Below, in pieces: positions 46,103-58,872 of a DNA stretch of 64,000 nucleotides; position 1 is the first letter of the stretch, and every line of letters starts with the position of its first letter. A model generated the notes under the pieces. It did no database searches. It saw only the letters and a list, made by a program, of their open reading frames with translations, and was not told the origin of the DNA. Both the position numbers and the translations under genes were made by a program. This DNA comes from Sphagnum compactum (Eukaryota; Bryophyta; Sphagnopsida; Sphagnales): assembly GCA_965153455.1 (NCBI GenBank), contig OZ234499.1, positions 15,248,271-15,312,270 of the forward strand, in the 5' to 3' direction.

Positions 46103-49100
46103 ATGGATCTTTCCTTGTGCTGGATTCCTACCAACAATCGAGTCTCTTCTGCTCATTTGGAATTGCAGAGATTTTCACCGACGTACAAAACTCACATGAC
46201 GACGCTAGGTGCGCGAGGACTGCAACTCCGGATTGGCAATGAAGAGAGAGCGTGCACTACTACTGTTCGCATGAGCGCAGCGGATGGCTCGGAGCAAGGC
46301 AAGTCTGATAGAGCCACAGTCTTTGAAGAGAGCAAAAGATTGCTGGCGAAGCAAAAGGAATTGCTGCAGCAGGTAAACCCTGCCTCTTTTCCGTTTCTTT
46401 TAGCAATTCACAGAGTATGCTTTCTTTCTGCCAGAGCTTTTCGGAGTGAATTGGAGCATCGATTCTTTGTTTTCTTATTCATTTCAACCCTGCGTTCAAT
46501 TGTTTTTTTGGTGGCGATTACGCAGATTTGCTTTGTTTTGTGGTTCAGTCTTCAGATCAGATTGTGCAATAGGTACGCGACATTGTTTTTCATGCACATT
46601 TTTTTAGGTCACATTTTTTCTAGAGCATTTGTTTTCAGTTTGTTTCCATTTTTCCATTGCACTTGCTTCACTCCTCGTGGATGCCTTCCAGATTTCTATA
46701 GAAACTTCATTTCCTTTCCCAAACCAAATTTGCCATTTGATCAGTTATTTTGAACCTGATGTTTGTGTGTTTTGCATGAGGAAATGATAATGTTGATGTA
46801 TTTTTTGCATGAGAAAATGATGAACAAGGGAGAATGTTCAATCAGGATTTTATTTCTTCTTCCTTGTCCATAATAAATATGTCATGAAGGGTGGCCACTG
46901 AATTTACCACAATCTGTGCATTGTCTCTCTATGTTTTTCTCACAAGGAATGTCCTGTTCTGTTGCAGATAGAGGAGCGGCAGAGAACTTATTCTGCATTG
47001 ATGAATAAGGCAGATGATTATTCCAGATCCATATCTGCAGAATTGAATGACGGAGGAGAAAAACTTGGGAATCCCATCAATCTGACCCCCAAAAGCACAA
47101 GTGGCCTACAGACATCTCCACCTTTTTCTGAGAGGCAGTTGATAACAGCTTGGCCTGCACTGTCATCCACACAACACAGCTTGGGAATTCAAGCTCACTC
47201 CCTTGTAAAGCCTTTATCTCCTTCCTCTTCTGCCTCTGCATCCATTGCTCCGGCTTTGAATCCATTTGTTGCACCATCCCCTACTCCAGCAAAGGAGGAG
47301 CAACCCAATGTTTTGGATTATTTCCATGTTGCAAGGATAGAAGTGGCCCAAGCTCGAGCCCCAGACACAGGCGATGCAGACAGCAGGCAGACTGTTGCAC
47401 TGCCACCCTTGGCAGGCCCTAATGTTATGAATGTCATTGTGGTTGCAGCAGAATGCGCACCATGGTCAAAAACTGGTATGATAATCACCTGTATTGATAC
47501 CCAGAGTGCTCCCTTTGTAGTTTCTTGTCACGACTGCCTACTTAAAGATTCATATCTTTGTCCAACAGCTAGGTCAGAAGCTAGCTCAGAAATCAACAAT
47601 GCCTCATACTGTCACTGGGAAGAGTAACTTGCCTAATTAACCTGTTTGTTTCTGCAGGAGGTCTAGGTGATGTGGTGGGAGCACTACCTAAAGCATTGTC
47701 ACGGCGTGGTCACCGTGTCATGGTAACTGCTGCCTTGTGCTAGCACCCAATTCAGTTAGATTTATTATACATCTTAGAGGCTGTGAGAACGTAACAAATG
47801 AGAATCTTAGTTCAGGGTGTCAGAAATGTTGCTTCAAAGCTACCAGTCCCATCGAGTTCTGCACTCATGACCAGAATTATGCTGTGTATTCTTGAAGAGG
47901 GTAGATATCTGGGAAATTGACCATGTATGCCAAGTAATGGCAACCATCTGACATCATTACTGAGTTTTCCTGTTGCTTCTCAAACTGCAATGGAAGCTCA
48001 GGACACAGATCTTTGTCCAGAATTTGAGCAGATCTTTATGTACTTTTCTACACCTGCTGATGGGAGCTGATGACGTCAGTTGGAATAATGGCAGCTAGTC
48101 TTTTTCATTCATTGTGAAGGTGATGGACTGATGCTTTGTGAATGACAATCACAAGGTTATGTCCACACTCATCCTTGTTGTCTTTGTTTTGGTTTGGCTG
48201 GAACTGATATAATGAGTACCTTCAAAGTGTTATTGATACAGCTATCTCTGCAGTCTTGTAGATATAGATGCCAAGCAATTCCTGAAATGTTGTACTGCTT
48301 CAACTGATCTTGGAACACATTTTAGCCCTCCAGAAAGAAAAAATGAAAATGAAAGATGAAAGAATTGTACTTCTCCGTAACAATTGTCTGTGCAGATATG
48401 GATAGCTTGCTTCAAAGTGTCATTGTATTCAGGATTTGTGATGTGTGCAGGTTGTGGCTCCACGGTACAGCAGCTATGCAGATGCTTGGGAAACAGGCAT
48501 CCACAAGATCTACAATGTTTCAGGGCAGGTATCAGAGGTTACCCTTACTTGCTTCTCATGGTCATCCAGGATGTGGTTTACTGTCACTGCTGAAACCTGG
48601 CTACTACAGTGAGATAATGGTCTAGGGGAAGTCTGACCTCCAATTTTTCAGGAAGCATTACAGCTTTCACCTATGTTTGGAATTTACTGGCCATATTGAG
48701 GTCTAAGCAGGTCTGCTTTCTCATCATTTCACCTTGTTAGTTGGTCTTTCCACAATATGTTGTAATTGCCTCACATGCTGCTTCTGTTCTTCATTTAGCT
48801 TTTCTTATCTAGTTTATTTGGTGGAACTCGGATGAACCATGGCTCTTGATTGATGGGCAGGATATTGAGGTTGGATATTTTCACACATTCAAGGATGGGG
48901 TAGACTTTGTGTTTATTGATTCATCAATTTTCCATGCTGTTGCTTCTAACATTTATGGTGGTTCTCATGAGGTACACTGATCCCACTATTGACAATGCTG
49001 TACATGAAATTGTGATCAGTACAAGTGCAATTTTGTGGATGGTGGCAACTTCGTCGCATTATTGTCTGACAATAGTCCTGGATTACTCATATGCCTTTGT

Positions 49101-50846
49101 GTGAGCTTTTTGTTGAATGCCACAAGAAACAGAAGTTGATGTTGCTGATTGATCTCATTTTAGGGATGTATTCTTCTCAACCAGGAAGCTCATGGTTGAC
49201 ATGAATGCAGGAGATGTTAAAACGGATGATATTGCTCTGCAAAGCTGCTGTGGAGGTGAGACCATGCTTCTGATGACTGGTAGCTGGGGTGGGGTGGTTT
49301 CGACTCCTCATGGTTGACCTGAATGAAAGCCTTGATGTACTGATACCCTGCTGACTGCAGGTTCCATGGCACATACCATGTGGGGATGTCTGTTATGGAG
49401 ATGGCAATTTGGTCTTTGTCGCCAACGATTGGCACACAGCCTTGCTGCCAGTATATTTGCAGGCATACTATAGAGACAATGGCCTGATGGAATTTACTCG
49501 TTCTGTCCTTGTCATCCATAACATAGCACATCAGGTTTGTCCTTGAATCCCCTGTCCATCAGGACTGAATAGTTACTATGTTGAAACGTTGTTCAGCTCT
49601 TGATGTGTCCAATTTATTATGTAGCTTTTGAAACACCAAGTTGGAGAAAAGAAAAGAGCAGATGCAAACCACAGGGTATTGGAGTTTGCTGTAGGAAATG
49701 AATTTCATTTTTTGAGCTTAGCACAGTGAAGGAGTTCTAATCCCAGAAAGCATCTGTAAAATGGTGTAGCAGTCAATTTACAAAAGTGGTGATGACACAC
49801 ATGCCAGGACCTGAACTTATTGCCAAGAAAATACATATTTAGGACCTGACTCATTACATAACCTCGTTTTGAGAACGGGGCATTTGCAGGGCCGTGGACC
49901 AATGTCAGACTACTCAAAGCTTGGGTTACCAAGTCATTATGCAAATAAATTCTGTCTATTTGATCCAATTGGAGGAGAACACATGAATGTCTTCATGGCA
50001 GGTTTAATCACTGCTCATTGCATTGTGACTGTTAGCCATGGGTATGCAGGGGAATGTCAAACACCAGAGGGAGGGTGGGGATTGGATGGTGTTATGCGTG
50101 ATCACAACTGGAAGCTTAGGGGGGTCGTGAATGGAATTGATGAAATTGAATGGAATCCCAAGTTGGATCCCTGCCTTCAGAGTGATGGTTACAGCAACTA
50201 CTCCCTTGAAACTTTAGCTGTGGGCAAACCTGCATGCAAGGCTGCACTTCAGAGGGAGCTGGGATTGCCTGTGCGCAGTGAGGTGCCATTACTTGGGTTT
50301 ATTGGGCGTCTTGATTATCAGAAGGGTGTAGATTGGATAGCAGAGGCAATGCCATGGATGATGGACCAAGATTTACAGCTGGTGATGTTGGGTACAGGCC
50401 GCAAAGACCTTGAAGATATGTTGCATCACTTTGAGGGTTGCTACCGTGATAAAGTGCGTGGATGGGTGGGGTTCTCTGTAAAGACAGCTCACCGCATTAC
50501 TGCAGGTGCAGATATCCTATTGATGCCATCTCGTTTTGAGCCATGTGGTCTCAATCAGCTGTATGCAATGCACTATGGGACTGTTCCAGTGGTGCATTCA
50601 GTAGGTGGCCTGCGAGACACTGTTCAGCCTTTTGATCCATTTACAGATTCTGGAATGGGCTGGACTTTTGACAGGGCTGAGGTTAGTGGTTTTACTGATG
50701 CCCTTGGAAACGCAATGTGGACATATCGTGACTTCAAGAACAGTTGGACAGGCATACAGCAGCGTGGAATGTCACAGGATCTCAGCTGGGACCATGCGGC
50801 TCAGCAGTATGAAGAAGTTCTATTAGCTGCCAAGTACACCTGGTAA
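46103..50846 (+). CDS. SS2: Starch synthase II, chloroplastic (ADP-glucose glucosyltransferase)
   Basis: This enzyme elongates amylopectin chains in the plastid by moving glucose from ADP-glucose to the non-reducing end of an alpha-1,4-glucan. Eight exons: 46103-46372, 46968-47475, 47658-47722, 48451-48528, 48861-48971, 49211-49255, 49361-49534, 49890-50846. They join in phase to 735 residues, the size expected for SSII. The N-terminus is a Ser/Thr/Arg-containing, plausible transit peptide, then a charged helix ([20 protein letters not shown]) and a Ser/Pro-rich linker. The GT5 domain starts near residue 243. The ADP-glucose motif KTGGL (258-262) is split by intron 2. Later come [28 protein letters not shown] (about 553-559), [10 protein letters not shown] with catalytic-type Glu634, and VGGL (655-658). 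The closing SWDHAA...AAKYTW is typical of SSII, not GBSS or SSIII/IV. One oddity is [15 protein letters not shown], where relatives usually have GYAWELKT. Confidence 0.96.
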
Positions 50847-53800
50847 TGTGTAATCTCACTTAGCTTGACCTTCTCCAATCTAAGGTGATAGGAATTATGA
50901 CCGGGACGTCGACAAAGGTGAGTGAACTGAGCTACTTTGGAACTTTGGAACTTGAAGTTAAAAAATGGAACTTGCACAGCCTAACAGCCAAAAGATGGAG
51001 TATCAAGATTATATTGGGCGACCAGTGGATTCGTGCCCTCAGCAGTTAGTGGATTGTATTGAAAATTTATCTGTCTCACACAATTATGGAAAGTGCAGGA
51101 AATGCATGTAATTTGAGGAAAACTGCTTGATCTATGACTATAAGCCTATTTTCTGGCCACTTCAGAGCGATATCTGTGACTCTGTACCATACACTAGCTG
51201 TCTGTATCATTTGATGAGGAGGATATCTGATGCAGCAACAGTCGATTCTATGCTCTCGGAACAGGTCAGACTTGTACTACTTGGTAACTGTAGCACTCAA
51301 ACAAAACGGGCTTATGTTTATTGACCCACAAGACTTTCCTGGTGGTTTCAGGTATTTGGAGACTACTGACAGAATATTTAGCAGGACTTGCATCCCCCAG
51401 TGATTACAGTTTCATAGGATATTGGGGAAACCTTGGAGGGTTCAAATCTTTCCACAAGGCTTGTAGTGTATTATTACTAGGTTTTGCATATCTCGCGATT
51501 GGAAGATGTGTAATTTTGTTCCTCAGGTATGATTAGCATTATCAATTCTTAGTTACCTTTCTCCCTCGGTGGCTAAGGTGGATAGGAGTTCCAATTCAAC
51601 AATCAGAGGTATGAGAGTGATGTTGTAGGTTTCAAGGGGCTTGAATGATCTTATAGTGGTTTAAAAGGTTGAAGGTTGAAGGACCTGACTGGTTGTAGGA
51701 GTGAGAAATGGGCAAATGCCCATAGGATTTTGCAAGTGATTGCATGGTGATAGACAATGCAAGTAGATGAGTACTCACATGGTTTGGAATTTATTGCCTC
51801 TAGGTGTTGTAATTTGGTGATCAGATAGGTTGTAAGTGTGAGCTCTTGAGTGTTGTATCAAGCTTTTCAATCGTACATGATATACATGTCCAACAATGGC
51901 ATGTTGTTAGTCATCGTTTGTGTTGTTGGCAATTTTTGAATTTGGCTTGGCAAATGTTCTTTCTTTTATGTACCTAGTGGGTGTTTGCAAAGTTTTGAAA
52001 ATTTTCAAGTATGTTTTCAATTTTTGGTCACAAGAATGGTCACCACCCATGTTTCCCTTGATGTTAATTTTGTGTCCTTATTATGACTTCAATCATTTTT
52101 AATGGCTTGTGCATATTTTTTTGATAGACATTGTTGAAGGATGTTCTGATGTTGGATCAAAAAGTTGTAGATATTGTTTTGAAAATGCAACTAGTTTTCC
52201 CATATTCTCCCCGCGGAAGTTGTTATTGTGGTCATCGATCACATCCCAAATGTTCCTTATTTTGTTTTTCCCATGCACAAGACATCTGTGAATGCATAAA
52301 TCATTTGTACTCATAAAGCAATTGCAGAAATTTCTTTGTGTATTTGCACGTCACATTCCAAAGGACAAAAAGTTGCAAGGCACTTTGGAAAATGAAACAT
52401 TTGCAAGAATAAGCATTGCAACACAATTCACATACTTGTACTACTTGTGTTATGAACACATATGGTTCATTGACCTTTTCTTTCAAATGACAAAAATTCT
52501 TTACCAAAAAATACAAGTTGAATACAAGTCCATAATATAGCAAGATGATGTCTTTTAGTATCTTCACATGTTGGATGAACTCAAATGTCATGCCATCATG
52601 AGTTGCTTGGGATTTGCTAAAATATATTTGTAACTTTAAAATCACATGTGTCCATTGTGGTTGTTTGGTTACCTCCAATAAACTTATAATGATTTTCATA
52701 TGCTTTGATTTTTTTTCTTTTACTTGCTCAGGGATTAACATAATGGCCCATCATGCCTAACTTTGATTTCAAATATGGTATATGATTTAAAATAAATTAT
52801 CAACCTCATGGTATTGAGCATGTTGCATATGTTAACGTGTTATATTTTGACACCTTTTAAGAGAATAAACATAATTACTATGTTTTTCAACATTTCATTG
52901 CACATTTTTTCTTTTTCATTTGCATCCCATGTTTGATATTGGACATGCATAAATTTTTGCATATACTCTATGCGTGATAAACTGAATGTTTTCGTCATAA
53001 ATGTACCCTTTGGCCATTGATGTTTAAGGTCTAACCTTATTCCATTCGTAAGTTTTGAATGTTTTCAACATTTGTTCAACAATTTAATAACTTTAACTTC
53101 AAAAATTGTATAACTTTAATAACTTTAACATAAAATTAACTTTAATACTAATCTTAAATCTTTAAATACTAATCTTAAATCCAAAACCCACCAATTTGGA
53201 ATTAGCTTTTAACTTCATCATTTCCTAATACACTCAAAACATAACTTTAAAACTACATTTCTAAGTAAAATTCCACCATTAACCTTAATCCATGGTTCCT
53301 GACCTTATTTCCAACTTTGAAACTTGATTTATAAATTCCACATTGTACATGACACAAACCATACTTATCTAAAACAAACCATGTTTTGGAATCCAATATC
53401 CCAAAGGATAATATTGGTTACCAACTTCTAAAACTAGTACTTGGAAAGGGTTATTGAGGGATACAAAGTGCCCTCCAAACACTCATTTTCTAATTAAGTT
53501 AGGGCCTCAAGAAGAGAAGAGTAGACCCACACACAATCTATACGTGCTGAATAATCAACAATGAACTAAGTCATTATATAAATTTGTAGGAATAACACTG
53601 CTCAATCTCAAGTTATAAGTAAGGTGTAGCTCATGACTGAAGGAACAAAGCAGAATTCTCAACTTTGCGGAAAACATCCAGATGGGTCATTGCTTACAAA
53701 CTGACATTTGCAATCTGCAAAGTACACCTGCCATTTGACTGTCTATGGTGGGCCTGACTAGCTATGAAGCTCTCATCACTAGAAAAGAGGGAGCAGTTCA

Positions 53801-54537
53801 CATTCAAACCTTGCTTAGGCCTCTGTAAAAAATGACTTGCCAACAATGAGTTTTTTCAGGTTTCTGATGTTAAGACCCCTGATGCTCTCTTGACAGACTT
53901 AAAACCACCCAGTTGCTAACCACAGAGGGTCACAATGTACTACTCTTTAGCATATTAGATCAATGTAGAAAGCTAAAATGTAGTGGGTGAGCATTTTCTC
54001 TGTAAAGCTACAACTAGTTCTCCATTCACTCCACACTGCAAAAAGGGGGTTAAAACCCATGTGATCAATTTTGACCACCCTATTGCCTTGCATGCTTATG
54101 ACATAACCATTACTGCTTTGACTGACCACTATGAGGCTGATTAACCCTTGATTAAAAGAAGTTTCAAAGAGCCAATTTGCCCGTGAATTAAGATGCTCTT
54201 CCTGAGCTTTTGGGTAAGAGCACAAGCCTGGGAATGATGCATTGTTGCATTTCAGCAACCATGTCATGGGCTCATCACTGGAAAACAGCCTAGGAGACGA
54301 GGGAAAATAGGATAATGTCAGAAATGCACACAACTTGAAAAGAGAGGAGTAGATAATCACCCTTTCTGAATAGACTACAGCTGCAGTCTTCTGTCAAAAT
54401 CATTTGTATTGTTGCTACTGAGATCAGAGAGAACTACAATCAACCACATGACAACTGTGCAATCCATGACATTTTTTGTTATTGCCTCTACAAAATAACC
54501 TTCCAGCTCCTGAATGTAAAAAAGACAGATGACCCAC
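50847..54537. other. Intergenic DNA between convergent SS2 and CSN6 genes
   Basis: The first few hundred bases after 50846 probably hold the SS2 3' UTR, and those before 54538 the CSN6 3' UTR. From about 51900 to 53500 the sequence is AT-rich and featureless. The 137-codon minus-strand frame at 53947-54360 follows the CSN6 stop codon and matches nothing I know. Confidence 0.5.
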
Positions 54538-57500
54538 CTAGATGAAGGTGGAGCGTCCTGCCCGCCGATTTTGCTTGTCATATGCCGTATTAAATTTATC
54601 TACCAGCTCATTCATAGTGCTGCATGAAACAGAGAGCCACACCCATATTAGCACACTTGAATTGGTACCTATTTTCACATCAATCATATATGAATTTCTC
54701 TTCTGCCAGTGTCAGTGCAAGGTACTAGCATCTTATGAGATCATGAAGGTGGGACATGAAGAGGATCATTGAATGCCTTAGAGATATGAAATTTGAACTG
54801 TTTACACATCTCCACTTCAGATTATCTTACTGATGAAGGAGGTTGGTTGTTGATCCTTAGGCCTGTAATTCCCTACTGGATCAAGAGACAAAGTACCTGG
54901 AGCACTTGGTAATAGTGGCCAAGTAAGTCATGAGCAAAGTGTCATTGTACTCCTGTCAAACAAGACCAAAATGCTCCTGTCAGTTAATTGAGGCTGCTGA
55001 CTAGTTCAACACAGAACATGACTCTAAAGTAGAAACTTTTGAACTTTGTCTTTCCAATCATACCAGTGGGTCCAAATGGATTTAGTCTTTATCGTTATGG
55101 AAGTCAACAGGAGAAAAGAGTGAGCACCTACTTCAGATCAGTACATACCATGACAAAATCATCTTGGAATCTAGAAGAATCAATTGCAGGTAGTCTGCGA
55201 ACTAGGCTGGACACTTGGCGTAGAAGTGAGTGTTCATATGGTGCTTCTCCTGTACAACCAATCTTCAGAATTAGTATTTGAGTGGGTATCCCGAACAGAT
55301 ACTGAGAGGTCAATTTCCTTTCACCAACATAGACAATTAAAAGGCTACAATATTATTGCTCCTGTCATAATGTCATATGATGCTTAAGACTGGATGAATT
55401 CACACAGTGACAGTGTGAAACACATACCTTTCTGAATAGACACAAGATGGTGGTGCAGAACTCGGATGCGGCTGTTTAACATCTTTATGGCACTATGCAT
55501 ACCTGTCAAATGGGCTGCCACTACACTTCCTCCGGCAGGCCCCCAAAGCCCTCCCATCAGTTGCAGACATTACAGTTTCTCTCTACACTCACTACTGTAG
55601 AACCTTCAGAACCCTGTCACTCTGGGAGCTACATGACTAACTACTTGATTGTTTCAGCACTGCATTCTAAAAGAATTTTCTCAGTCTGCAAAGCAGAAAG
55701 AGAGCCGGCAAAGAACAATAAGAAGTTACATTGTGTAGCAGCTGAGCTGCCATCAGAAGGCTTGATATGTGCGACATGGTCCACCGATATTCGCTCTGCC
55801 TCCACTGTCTACAACCATCCATTATATCCACTGAGAAGTCCAATACACTCACGAGTCAAGAACTTGTCATACTGCAGAGGCTCACAAACCATAGTGCAGG
55901 TTGGGTTATGTAGGGATCCAGTCCTAGACCATTCCTTGCAGGATTTCCATTTGGTTAACCCTCGGGACACATAATCCCATTTCGAGCCTAACTCACCAAT
56001 CTGTTGTCAGTGTTGGTTATTGTCAGGTCTATGTGTCTTTAGCCCAGAATCCTTAGCATGCTAAAGCACATTTAAGCACAATATTGGCAGAGAATCCAGT
56101 TACGAGGATTCAGAGCCAATTTTCAGCATCTAATACCAAAGTGTCCATAAGGGAGAAAGGAACTACAAGTAATGGTTACCTCAATGGTGTAGCTTGCGTT
56201 AACAAATATAAGAGAAGGGACTCCCTCAATAACATGCAGTTCTGCATGCAACCAATTCAGGGCGGGGGGTTACTAGTGAGGGCCAAGATTAAACTGAAGC
56301 AGAATAAGTTTCTGGACAGAAAAAACTCTGGTGCACATATCAGCCACATAGCAAATCATGGATTTCTGAGAAGCAGTTTTTGTGTTGAATTATGGAGCTT
56401 ACACTTGTTGTAGGAAAAGGCCAAGTAAATTATATCGCTGCAATTACACAGCTTAATTTCTGGCAAAGATCACTAGAACTGTATGAAGCACACAACCACA
56501 CAGGTATGATAGCTTCTTGTTCCCTCAACCAACAAAGCACAACTGTTTTCAAGAGTAAGAGTACCTACCACTTTCAAAAATGCTAATCGGCAGATCCTTT
56601 TGTGCATGGTTGATAGTTGGATTGAGCAACAGGTACACTGGGCTCTCATTGATGTCTGTCAGCTGCAACAATTGCAGCACACTCCCCATCATGATTCCTT
56701 CGTCACATGAAAATTTTCAAGCAGCTGCATGAAAGCTAGCAAAATTAGAGAAAATGGGGGTTCAAGATAATTGTAACAAGAGACTCACAGCTTTATGGAT
56801 GAGCATATCAGAGTCCTGAATATCACTACCAGTAGAGTACCAGCCAAGCACATCATACTTTGGAAACACCTTCTTATCTGTCAAGTCACACACAACAAAG
56901 TTAACATTAGGTTGCAATCAATCCTTCAGATAAGTTTCTGCATTGGCATGAATTGCACCACAACGCTTTTCTATATCCACAGTTCCCAGAACCAAAGATA
57001 GAGCTCCAGGGCAAACAACCTAGTCACACCTTATAATGGATCACTGGCCACAACCAACCTGAAAACCAAACTTGAGGTGAGGCAGATATGGACGAAATTG
57101 CAGAGAAATCTCCACAATGACAACTTTGAAGGTAAAATAGTGAGAACAAGTGCAGTCACAACCTTATGAGGGTTGCCCACAAAGTGTCAGACCATCATCT
57201 TCATCATGAACAGCAGTGATGAGCTGTGCTGACTACCACTGATTCATCAACTACCACAGTAACTGCTACAGAAAATCACATATGACAAATCTATGAAATT
57301 GAAGAGAAATCTCTACAACAACAATTTGAAGGTAACATAACAATGAATGCATAGCTCACAAAGTGTCCAACCATCACCTTGATAAGAAATTGCAGTGATG
57401 AGCTGTTATGACTACTCATTGACTTTGTCAGCTCTCCATAGTGGGAGTGGAAAATCATATAACAATGTGCCCAAAATACCAGGTTAAGCATTATATAAAC

Positions 57501-58481
57501 ATCTGCATCCTGAGTTTCTGGAAGCATTTCTGGAAGCATCAGAAGACTTAGTCATACCGTTGGCTAACATCAGAGAGACATAGCTAATCAACAAAGTCAA
57601 TAGTATCCTCATTCAAGCTGCAACAATTTGAGCTGAGGCCTCCATGGTACCTAGAAGGTCACACATGAATACTAAACATACTATGGTCTGCTGTCGGAGA
57701 AGTAAAGCTTGATGAGAAGAAGTGAGAATGTAAAGAAATCTTGAATAGAAACAAGGAATACAAGACCTGCTGCTGGTTGGAATCACAAATCTCTACAAAC
57801 CCTAATCCTAGCCCTGTAGTGCAGTTTGAGCGGAAACAAAACGGTTTTCGCCTGCCTTAACTACTTCAGGCTCATTGCAAAGATTACCATATGAATCTGC
57901 ACAAACATATTCTAAAATGCTTTGTCCTGGTCCCATGGGTACCACTGAAGATCGGGGTTCTGAAGGTTATAATATCAAGATAATTAGGTCAGAGACTGAG
58001 ATGAAGACGAATGATGGCAAGCAAACTTCAAAAGGAAAAGCTAGCATAGTAGAAAATCTCTGTCGGCAAGTAGCTAGCGTGCTTAAAGAAAAATAAAATG
58101 CAGCAAGCAACAGGGACTAGCTTGATCTCACAACCCTCAACAACACTCGTGCTCTTGGAGAAGAACTCCACAATTGAGAAAGAGACTGCAAGAAGACATG
58201 GGGTCGGTCATCATGAAAAGCTTACATTGCTCTTGCTTTGATTCCAAGAAGGCGCGGTCCAGAACATTCTGTGTGGCATCGTAGTGCAATTCAAAGCTGT
58301 TGAAAATCTCCACAGTGCGCCCTGTTTGCACGCCAAGAACACAGCCATATACTCGGGGGGCCAGCGGCAGCGGCCGCGAGGGCGACCCACTCTGCTGTGC
58401 CTTGATGCGCGTGTAGTGATCCGATATGTTCACTATCACCAGTGGATGCAGTTTGAATGTCAACCCGCTGCTTGACGACAT
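54538..58481 (-). CDS. CSN6: COP9 signalosome complex subunit 6
   Basis: CSN6 is one of the two MPN-domain subunits of the nuclear COP9 signalosome, which removes NEDD8 from cullins. It scaffolds and stabilises catalytic CSN5. Nine exons: 58481-58226, 56877-56789, 56662-56569, 56241-56180, 55808-55730, 55520-55428, 55249-55149, 54952-54897, 54619-54538. All phases agree and give 303 residues, close to the family's usual length. Residues 1-85 carry SGLTFKLHPLVIVNISDHYTR and GRTVEIFNSFEL. Then come VLGWYSTGSD, INESPVYLLLNP, ELHVIEG and SYTIETVEAERISVDHVAH. The C-terminal helices contain HLTGMHSAIKMLNSRIRVL, LLRQVSSLVRRLP and LVDKFNTAYDK. No intact JAMM zinc ligand set is seen, as expected for an MPN-minus subunit. 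The ATG at 58481 is preferred because the frame upstream offers only GTG. Intron 1 (about 1.35 kb) is the longest. Confidence 0.96.
57088..57480. repeat. Two-unit tandem duplication in CSN6 intron 1, period about 201 bp
   Basis: 'gaaattg.agagaaatctc' at 57094 recurs at 57295. Both units continue 'caa..acaa.tttgaaggtaa', 'cacaaagtgtc.aaccatca' and 'gcagtgatgagctgt'. The copies are diverged and do not overlap the exons. Confidence 0.75.
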
Positions 58482-58502
58482 ATCTTCTTTACCCCTCTTC
58501 AC

Positions 58503-58527
58503 CTCTCTCTCTCTCTCTCTCTCTCTC
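58503..58527. promoter_or_regulatory. (CT)n tract, GA repeat in the CSN6 leader
   Basis: An uninterrupted CT run of 25 bases lies about 20 bp upstream of the CSN6 start codon, where it reads as (GA)n in the probable 5' UTR. Pyrimidine patches and GAGA-type repeats are common near plant transcription starts. Confidence 0.7.
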
Positions 58528-58714
58528 CGCTCTTCTCCTCCGTTGATTTTCCTTCAATTCTCTGATGCACACAAGGAACCACTGATCTTCACAGCTTCTG
58601 ATCCGACTCTCTGCAATTTCAGGCAACTCTTCCGCAATCTCCGACTGCGCAATTGTCGGAATCACAGGTCACAGTTGCTAAAGGGAATCGAGATCTGACG
58701 TCGAGAGCGTCTTC

Positions 58715-58735
58715 TTAGGGTTAGGGTTAGGGTTT
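58715..58735 (+). promoter_or_regulatory. Telo-box cluster (TTAGGG repeats)
   Basis: Three overlapping TTAGGG units ending in TTT contain the reverse complement of the plant telo-box AAACCCTAA. Telo-boxes are known to be enriched in promoters and leaders of plant ribosomal-protein and ribosome-biogenesis genes, which fits SDA1 138 bp downstream. Confidence 0.75.
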
Positions 58736-58872
58736 GAAATCAGGGTTTTGTGAGTTGCTAGGATTTTGTGGATTTGGGGTCGTGTCTTGTGTGCGATTGT
58801 GAGCGCAGTCCTCCCTTTTATCTCCATCCAGAGAGCGAGAGACAGAGAGAGACAGTACAAAGAAGGATTGCA

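Larger units (their letters stand above)
58482..58872. promoter_or_regulatory. Shared bidirectional promoter of CSN6 and SDA1
   Basis: Only 391 bp separate the CSN6 start codon (minus) from the SDA1 start codon (plus), so both 5' UTRs and core promoters must fit here. Visible elements are a CT tract next to CSN6 and a telo-box cluster nearer SDA1. I see no convincing TATA box, which fits housekeeping genes. Which element serves which gene cannot be told from sequence. Confidence 0.75.

Noticed and set aside
46373-46753. Continuation of the SS2 exon 1 frame
   Set aside because: The donor CAG/GTAAAC at 46372 and the in-phase exon 2 at 46968 give the family sequence, so this is intron read-through.
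49869-49889. Start of a separate gene at the long starch synthase frame
   Set aside because: The first few codons precede the acceptor at 49889 and are intronic. The conserved sequence starts with GRGP in phase with exon 7.
53947-54360. 137-codon minus-strand open frame downstream of CSN6
   Set aside because: It has no recognisable domain, lies after the CSN6 stop codon in probable 3' UTR, and has no splice-consistent partner.
55495-55974. 159-codon plus-strand open frame
   Set aside because: It is antisense to CSN6 exons 5 and 6 and the intron between. The sense strand gives conserved CSN6 sequence.
58768-58872. N-terminal extension of SDA1
   Set aside because: The upstream in-frame codons begin at GTG, not ATG, and the family starts at MVGG, so these bases are treated as leader.
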